A stretch of DNA of 9,383 bases, taken from JAPUDQ01 sp964552765. Its GTDB lineage: Bacteria > Patescibacteriota > Saccharimonadia > Saccharimonadales > Saccharimonadaceae. The translations under genes were made by a program, and so were the position numbers. Numbering within the stretch: the first letter of the stretch is position 1; each line of letters opens with the position of its first letter. Below, piece after piece: positions 5,549-9,383 of the stretch. The stretch spans positions 1 through 9,383 of the forward strand of contig CAZKIA010000024.1 of assembly GCA_964552765.1 (NCBI GenBank), written 5' to 3'. Below the pieces are notes generated by a model. That model was not told where the DNA came from. It searched no databases and worked only from the letters and a program-made list of their open reading frames with translations.

Positions 5549-6622
5549 GCAAAAGCCCCAATAACAATGGATGATCTGTTAGCGCAATCTGGTGAAGGCG
5601 TTAATCAGCTCGTCGCAGGTGAAATTATTTCAGGAACTGTATTATCGGTTAAAAAGCACGAAGTGTTGATAGATTTAGGCGCACAAGGCATTGGTTATGT
5701 ACCACGTCGTGAAGTCGGTTTTTCACAAAAGATCGCCCCTGGCGACGAAGTAACTGCTAGCATCGTTGATGCTGAGCTTGATAACGGCTACAGTTTGCTA
5801 AGCCTACGCAAAGCCGCTAAAGATAAAGGCTGGGACGAAGCCAGTGCTAAAATGGCTGCCGAAGAAATCATCGATGTACAACCATACGATGCCAATCGCG
5901 GTGGTCTATTGATCGAATACGAAGGTGTGCGCGGCTTTTTGCCTGTTTCACAACTTTCAGCTGAGCATTATCCACGAGTTGGTAGTGCTGACAAAGATGA
6001 AATTTTGCAGCGTCTGAACTCATTAGTCGGACAGACTCTAAAGGTACGTATTTTGGACTGTGATCGCAAAGCCAACAAGCTGATTTTTTCAGAAAAAGAA
6101 GCTATCAAAGACGGCCTTGCAGCGAGATTTGAAAAGCTAGCAGTCGGAGATGCTGTGAAAGGTGTTGTGACTGGTGTTGTCGACTTTGGCGCTTTTGTCA
6201 ATGTTGATGGTATCGAAGGCTTGGTGCACATTTCGGAAATTTCTTGGGAGCGTGTCAATAATCCTAGCGATTATGTTAAGGTCGGTCAAGCAATCGACGC
6301 CAAGATTATCTCGATAGATAAGGATCGCCTCAGCTTGAGCATCAAGCAGCTTACACCTGATCCATGGGTCAGCGAAGTTGATAAGTTCAACAAGGGCGAC
6401 GCTGTAGAAGGCACTGTGACCCGAATTACGCCATTTGGTGCTTTTGTCCAGATTAGTCCAGCTGTCGAAGCCTTGGTGCATATCTCTGAACTTGGTGGTG
6501 GCGATGATGCAGATCCAGAGAAAGTCTTTACACTCAATGAGCGCAAAGCCTTTGTAATCCTTGAAATTGATAAAGAAAACCGCAAGATCTCACTTGGTCT
6601 CGCCGACAAGAAAAAGAAGTAA
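5546..6622 (+). CDS. rpsA: 30S ribosomal protein S1, four S1 domains
   Basis: 358 aa, with four OB-fold S1 RNA-binding domains at about 23-90, 108-185, 200-268 and 284-354. Domains 3 and 4 carry the typical VDFGAFVNV...GLVHISEIS and TPFGAFVQI...ALVHISEL motifs. Domains 1 and 2 are more diverged, as usual for the ribosome-docking end. S1 binds mRNA on the 30S subunit and helps it enter the decoding channel. E. coli S1 has six domains; four is common outside Proteobacteria. The tail DKKKK is basic. ATG 5546 is supported by the upstream SD. It is followed 60 nt later by infB and probably co-transcribed. NusA is excluded because KH domains and the NusA N-terminus are absent. Confidence 0.93.
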   Translation: MAKAPITMDDLLAQSGEGVNQLVAGEIISGTVLSVKKHEVLIDLGAQGIGYVPRREVGFSQKIAPGDEVTASIVDAELDNGYSLLSLRKAAKDKGWDEASAKMAAEEIIDVQPYDANRGGLLIEYEGVRGFLPVSQLSAEHYPRVGSADKDEILQRLNSLVGQTLKVRILDCDRKANKLIFSEKEAIKDGLAARFEKLAVGDAVKGVVTGVVDFGAFVNVDGIEGLVHISEISWERVNNPSDYVKVGQAIDAKIISIDKDRLSLSIKQLTPDPWVSEVDKFNKGDAVEGTVTRITPFGAFVQISPAVEALVHISELGGGDDADPEKVFTLNERKAFVILEIDKENRKISLGLADKKKK

Positions 6623-6641
6623 TGAAGGCTAACTAGCAAGC

Positions 6642-6680
6642 GTCGTCTTTTTAGTAGGCGATAGCAGAAAGGAAGACGAC
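6642..6680 (+). promoter_or_regulatory. Hairpin masking the infB ribosome binding site
   Basis: GTCGTCTT (6642-6649) pairs perfectly with AAGACGAC (6673-6680) around a 23-nt loop. The infB SD AAAGGAAG (6668-6675) overlaps the start of the 3' arm, so folding would partly hide it. The infB ATG is 2 nt beyond the stem. There is no run of T after the stem, so it is not a terminator. Confidence 0.5.
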
Positions 6681-6682
6681 CA

Positions 6683-8467
6683 ATGCAGGATGACAATCAA
6701 AAAGTACTGACGATCGCCGATTCGATTACGGTCGGTGAGTTAGCCGAATCATTGCACCTACCAGTAGTAAATCTGATCGGTGAGCTTTTCAAGAATGGCA
6801 TTGTAGCGACCATCAATCAGCGTATCGACTTTGAAACCGCGCAAATTATCGTTGAAGAACTAGGTCTAGATGTCACGCTTGAGCGTCGGGCGGCGTCAGC
6901 GCAAGCAGCAGCACCAAAAGAGCGAGTTTTGAGCGACAAGGCAACTGAACGGCCGCCAATTGTAGCGGTTATGGGGCATGTTGACCACGGAAAAACTAGT
7001 TTGCTCGATGCTATTCTTGACACAAAGGTGGTCGAAGGCGAGGCGGGCGGTATTACGCAGCATATTAGCGCTTATCAGACGGTGCGCAATGGTCGCGATA
7101 TCACACTACTTGATACACCAGGTCATGAGGCATTCGCAGCGCTTAGGCAGCACGGTGCGGCATTGACCGATGTTGTTATCATCGTGGTGGCGGCCGATGA
7201 CGGCGTTAAGCCGCAGACAATTGAGGCGATTCGGTTTGCGCGCGATGCACATGCCAAGATCGTTGTAGCTATCAACAAGATCGACAAAGAGGCCGCCAAT
7301 CCCGACATGGTCAAAGCGCAGCTAGCCAGTGAACATGGTCTCAACCCCGAAGAATGGGGCGGCGATACGGTCATGGTACCGATTAGCGCCAAGCGCGGCG
7401 ACAATCTCGACAAATTGCTCGACATGGTGCTTTTGACCGCTGATATCGAGGAGCTCAAGGCTGATACCGATGTGCCAGCCGAAGGCCTAGTTATCGAGGC
7501 ACACATGGAAACAGGGCGCGGTTCGGTGGTTGGCCTATTGATCGAGCAGGGTATCTTGAAGCCTGGGCAGTTTATGGTAGCAGGCACTAGTTACGGCAAA
7601 GTGCGGACGCTACTAAATTATAAAAATCAGCCGATCAAGCAGGCTGGTCCATCGACGCCAGTAACAGTGACAGGTTTTAAAGAGTTACCGCAATTCGGTG
7701 ATCTGTTTGGTCTGGTCAAAAACGAGAAAGAAGCCAGGCTACTGGTCGAAAAGCATCGCCAAGAACGCGCTGCTGCGGCGGCTAGCACCAACGTAACGGG
7801 CGCTGATCTACTCAAGATGATGACCCAAAAGCACGACTCGGCCGATTTCAATGTCATCATCAAGGCCGATGTTCAAGGCTCGTTGACATCTGTAGTCGAT
7901 AGTCTCAAGCTGATCGATACAGGCGGTGACGTTACCCTAAATATTGTCGGAACAGGCGTTGGTAATATCTCCGAAAACGACATTCGCCTAGCGATGGGCG
8001 ATACCAAGACTGTCATCTATGGCTTCAATGTCCAGCTGCCACCAGCTGTCAAGCGCCTAGCGCAGCGCGACCGGGTTGAAGTTCGGCTTTATAGTGTGAT
8101 TTATGAATTACTCGACAATGCCAAGCAGTCGATGAGCGATCTTTTGGCGCCAGATGTCGTCGAGACCGAAGTTGGCAAGCTGACCGTCAAGGGCGTCTTT
8201 AGAACCATGAAAGATCAGATCATTTGTGGTGGTGAAGTTACCAAAGGCAAAGTTACCAGTGGCCTATTAGCCCGCGTCATGCACGACGGCGAAAACATCG
8301 CCGAAGTCGAAGTCGCAAGCGTCCAGCGCCAACAAATCGAAGCCAAAGAAGTTTTCGAAGGCGAAATGTGCGGTCTAAACCTCAAAATCAGCAAAAAGCT
8401 CGTCATCGAAGAAGGCGACAAACTCGAATTCTTCACCCGCGAACTGGTCAAACGCGAACTGAAATAA
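6683..8467 (+). CDS. infB: Translation initiation factor IF-2
   Basis: 594 aa. IF-2 is the GTPase that brings initiator fMet-tRNA to the 30S subunit and promotes 50S joining. Residues about 8-60 are an IF2-N domain (TVGELAESLHLPV...LFKNGIVATIN). After a short Ala-rich linker comes the G domain: GHVDHGKT (98-105, G1), GGITQHI (122-128, G2), DTPGH (144-148, G3), NKID (198-201, G4) and SAK (235-237, G5). Domain II follows at about 264-350, domain III at about 371-470 (IIKADVQGS, 392-400), and the fMet-tRNA-binding C-terminal domain with VFRTMKDQIICGGEVTKGKV (505-524). All GTPase motifs are intact. It lacks the long N-terminal extension of the E. coli protein (890 aa), normal for short forms. It is second gene after rpsA, with an SD partly held in a hairpin. 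Confidence 0.97.
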   Translation: MQDDNQKVLTIADSITVGELAESLHLPVVNLIGELFKNGIVATINQRIDFETAQIIVEELGLDVTLERRAASAQAAAPKERVLSDKATERPPIVAVMGHVDHGKTSLLDAILDTKVVEGEAGGITQHISAYQTVRNGRDITLLDTPGHEAFAALRQHGAALTDVVIIVVAADDGVKPQTIEAIRFARDAHAKIVVAINKIDKEAANPDMVKAQLASEHGLNPEEWGGDTVMVPISAKRGDNLDKLLDMVLLTADIEELKADTDVPAEGLVIEAHMETGRGSVVGLLIEQGILKPGQFMVAGTSYGKVRTLLNYKNQPIKQAGPSTPVTVTGFKELPQFGDLFGLVKNEKEARLLVEKHRQERAAAAASTNVTGADLLKMMTQKHDSADFNVIIKADVQGSLTSVVDSLKLIDTGGDVTLNIVGTGVGNISENDIRLAMGDTKTVIYGFNVQLPPAVKRLAQRDRVEVRLYSVIYELLDNAKQSMSDLLAPDVVETEVGKLTVKGVFRTMKDQIICGGEVTKGKVTSGLLARVMHDGENIAEVEVASVQRQQIEAKEVFEGEMCGLNLKISKKLVIEEGDKLEFFTRELVKRELK

Positions 8468-8495
8468 GCACCCGCCAGTCACGGTGAGTGCTTAT
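8464..8495 (+). terminator. Hairpin overlapping the infB stop codon (possible weak terminator)
   Basis: ATAAGCAC (8464-8471) pairs with GTGCTTAT (8488-8495) around a 16-nt loop and includes the TAA stop. No T-run follows, so intrinsic termination is doubtful; it may stabilise the 3' end. It is the first stem of the hairpin-rich region. Confidence 0.4.
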
Positions 8496-8596
8496 CGGTG
8501 TGCAAATAAAACCTCACCTTACCACAAGTAAGCTTTACAAGGAATATCCTTGTAGGTAGTTGAGTGTCGGTTGGGGGCTTATCTTGTTGTGTTCAA

Positions 8597-8782
8597 TTAT
8601 GTTAGGTCATATTGATCTAGTGATTTGCCCAGAGGTAATCCGGTCGTTGCGTCAAGCCTATTGGCTCGGAAACGATAGATTACCTCTGGATTTACCGTGA
8701 AACTATGAAATTTTGGGGTGCTACCCCCGCCGTCTGGACGTCGTTGTCCTTGGGCGGGGGTAGCGGGGCTGCCCGATTTCAC
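8597..8782 (-). CDS. Tentative small reading frame, unknown
   Basis: 61 codons from GTG 8782 to a TAA at 8597. The GTG overlaps the TGA of the preceding minus-strand frame as GTGA, a common arrangement for coupled genes. The N-terminal half (SGSPATPAQGQRRPDGGGS) is what a GC-rich palindrome would encode by accident. The C-terminal half (FTVNPEVIYRFRANRLDATT, then GLPLGKSLDQYDLT) looks more like real protein, but it crosses a perfect 12-bp inverted repeat that encodes PEVI on one arm and GLPL on the other. An alternative ATG is at 8848. I recognise no family; this may be fortuitous. Confidence 0.2.
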   Translation of the reverse strand: MKSGSPATPAQGQRRPDGGGSTPKFHSFTVNPEVIYRFRANRLDATTGLPLGKSLDQYDLT

Positions 8783-9270
8783 CTGGTGTAGGTAACAATC
8801 GGGTAGCCCGTGACCAAAGCGACTCCGCTGCCTACGCGGAGTCGCCATTGGTCGTTATTTTTTTCGAGAGGGGCCAGGATGATGACCCCTCTCGAGTTGG
8901 TCGGGCAGCCGTCGGCGCCCGACACAGTCTTGCAGGAGACCACCTGCACTACTGGTACACCGGCCTCTCGGTCGGTGTCTGAGCGGGGGTCAGCGCCCCC
9001 GCTCATTTGGAGGGCGAGGCGAGCCCCGCCCTCCACTGACGCCCATTTCTGGGCGTCAGCCCACTCCCAGCCGAGGCCGGGGGTGGAGTTGATGCTCGTC
9101 TCTAGTCCCGTAGGGGGGCTGGAGACGACTTCCTTCCACGACCGGTAGTCGGTAGTGGTGGCGGTGGAGCTCGTCGTCGACGTGGGCGTTGTCGAAGACG
9201 CGCTGCTCGAGGAGATCGTCGAGCTCGATGATGGAGAGGCCGTCGCGCCGCGGCAGCATGCGATCGACGA
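8779..9270 (-). CDS. Tentative open frame with Ser/Thr-rich stretch, unknown product (no start seen)
   Basis: The frame is open from a stop at 9271-9273 down to TGA at 8779, about 163 codons. The upstream part (about 9231-9154) reads as a Ser/Thr-rich linker (SSASSTTPTSTTSSTATTT). A globular-looking stretch follows: DYRSWKEVV, GLGWEWADAQKW, GVPVVQVVSC, GVIILAPLEKNNDQWRLRVG and VALVTGYPIVTY, with alternating hydrophobic residues suggesting beta strands and two cysteines. No start codon with an SD is evident. The upstream end runs into a region that reads better as a response regulator in another frame, so a junction near 9227-9240 may have cut this gene. Its GC-rich codon use and TGA stop differ from the genes to the left. 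I do not recognise a family. Confidence 0.35.
   Translation of the reverse strand, partial: SSIACCRGATASPSSSSTISSSSASSTTPTSTTSSTATTTDYRSWKEVVSSPPTGLETSINSTPGLGWEWADAQKWASVEGGARLALQMSGGADPRSDTDREAGVPVVQVVSCKTVSGADGCPTNSRGVIILAPLEKNNDQWRLRVGSGVALVTGYPIVTYTR
8812..8864 (+). terminator. Intrinsic-terminator-like hairpin within the structured tail
   Basis: GCGACTCCGC (8819-8828) pairs with GCGGAGTCGC (8836-8845), extended by GACCAA (8812-8817) with TTGGTC (8848-8853). T7 follows at 8858-8864 after a 4-nt gap. On the plus strand this is the best terminator in the tail, about 345 nt after infB. If the minus-strand frame through it is real, the T-run is just part of its codons. Confidence 0.5.
9096..9128. 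repeat. 14-bp imperfect hairpin, longest stem of the tail
   Basis: Bases 9096-9109 pair with 9115-9128 over 14 bp around a 5-nt loop (GTAGG), all Watson-Crick except two G-U pairs. The wobble pairs are stable in plus-strand RNA; in the minus-strand RNA the same positions would be A-C mismatches. This favours the plus strand as the folded RNA for this element. Confidence 0.7.
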
Positions 9271-9383
9271 TCAGCACATCGTAATCCATCGACGACGCCA
9301 TGGCGTAGCCGGTCTCGCCGTCGCTGGCGTGGTCGAGCAGCCGCGCGGCCTCATAGCCCATGCGCTCCGTATCCAGCGCGATG
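9227..9383 (-). pseudogene. Fragment of a GC-rich response-regulator receiver domain with a LacI-like stretch at the window edge
   Basis: Minus-strand translation gives HASDGETGYAMASSMDYDVL and then IVDRMLPRRDGLSII (about 9335-9227). This is the core of a two-component receiver domain: the Asp of IVDRMLP is the phospho-acceptor and DGL follows as usual. After SII the similarity stops abruptly; the continuation is not receiver-like and runs to a stop at 9056. Upstream, the first 17 residues (IALDTERMGYEAARLLD) do not fit a receiver N-terminus but resemble the C-terminal part of LacI/XylR-type regulators. The fragment therefore looks like pieces of two genes from a GC-rich, probably proteobacterial, genome. 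Truncation at both ends and the composition change suggest a chimeric junction rather than a working gene. Confidence 0.55.

Larger units (their letters stand above)
8464..9158. other. Dense chain of about 18 consecutive hairpins (structured tail region)
   Basis: Almost every base lies in a short inverted repeat. Arms: 8464-8471/8488-8495; 8518-8522/8528-8532; 8536-8542/8548-8554; 8593-8601/8608-8615 (one bulge); 8629-8640/8678-8689; 8720-8731/8753-8764; 8766-8778/8797-8809; 8812-8828/8836-8853; 8864-8873/8886-8895; 8900-8910/8914-8923; 8931-8936/8943-8948; 8957-8965/8970-8978 (one mismatch); 8980-8989/8996-9005; 9008-9016/9027-9035; 9036-9045/9050-9059; 9061-9068/9079-9086; 9096-9109/9115-9128; 9136-9144/9150-9158 (one mismatch). 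The stems differ in sequence, so this is not a tandem repeat or CRISPR. From 8764 on, gaps between stems are 0-10 nt. GC rises strongly after about 8720. Such tiling suggests selection on RNA or single-stranded DNA folding. What it is remains unknown. Confidence 0.8.

Noticed and set aside
7123..7587. 154-codon minus-strand frame inside infB
   Set aside because: It lies antisense to the conserved IF-2 GTPase and domain II; Ser/Thr/Ala-rich shadow translation.
593..8467. Alternative genetic code with UGA as glycine (as in Gracilibacteria/SR1)
   Set aside because: No in-frame TGA occurs in any of the eight genes, and all read normally with the standard code; their stops are TAA or TAG, so UGA use is simply untested here.
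8810..9148. 112-codon plus-strand frame in the hairpin region
   Set aside because: Its translation is low in hydrophobic pattern and looks like a shadow of GC-rich palindromes; the minus frames look more protein-like.
8536..9158. CRISPR array or tandem repeat
   Set aside because: The palindromes all differ in sequence and spacing; there is no repeated unit and no cas gene.
8464..9158. RNase P RNA, tmRNA or a group I/II intron
   Set aside because: I could not find the conserved cores (for example GAGGAAAGTC, the tmRNA ends, or intron domain V).

Overview
The window looks like a fragment of a Candidate Phyla Radiation genome, most likely Candidatus Saccharibacteria (TM7) or a near relative. 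The grounds are a divergent 23S-5S rRNA end, compact genes, AT-leaning intergenic DNA, GAGAGG-type Shine-Dalgarno (SD) sites, a KGG-type small basic protein, an LPxTG surface protein and a four-domain S1 protein directly before infB. This placement is inference. The eight confidently called genes stop with TAA or TAG, and none has an in-frame TGA.

Layout: 1-208 is the 3' end of 23S rRNA, followed by a structured spacer, 5S rRNA (398-508) and a terminator. 593-2473 encodes a membrane-anchored protein with Ig-like repeats and a C39-like cysteine peptidase domain. 2606-2971 is an unknown small hydrophilic protein whose promoter carries a (GA)7 tract between its -35 and -10 boxes. 3309-3503 is a small basic KGG protein behind a strong promoter and a long structured leader. 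On the minus strand, 4810-3556 is a two-gene overlapping unit: a ROK-family kinase-like protein and a small HELGH zinc-protease-like protein with a zinc ribbon. Divergent from it is an LPQTG-anchored surface protein (4895-5389); the two promoters appear to share one palindromic TTGCAA -35 box. 5546-8467 is a translation operon, S1 (rpsA) then IF-2 (infB), each with a hairpin at its ribosome binding site.

The last 900 bases are different. From about 8464 to 9158 the DNA is an almost unbroken chain of about 18 inverted repeats with 5-14 bp stems, and base composition rises sharply in GC from about 8720. Two tentative minus-strand reading frames run through it, joined by a GTGA overlap. From about 9227 to the end the minus strand reads as pieces of GC-rich proteobacterial-type genes: a response-regulator receiver, with a LacI-like stretch at the very end. 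This tail could be a structured RNA or mobile element, a fragment of a ssRNA-phage-like genome, or a chimeric contig end. The sequence alone cannot decide.

How the parts relate: rRNA, S1 and IF-2 are core translation genes, interleaved with surface functions (the Ig/C39 protein and the LPxTG protein) as expected for a host-attached CPR bacterium. Several promoters sit so close to the start codon that leaderless mRNAs are likely.
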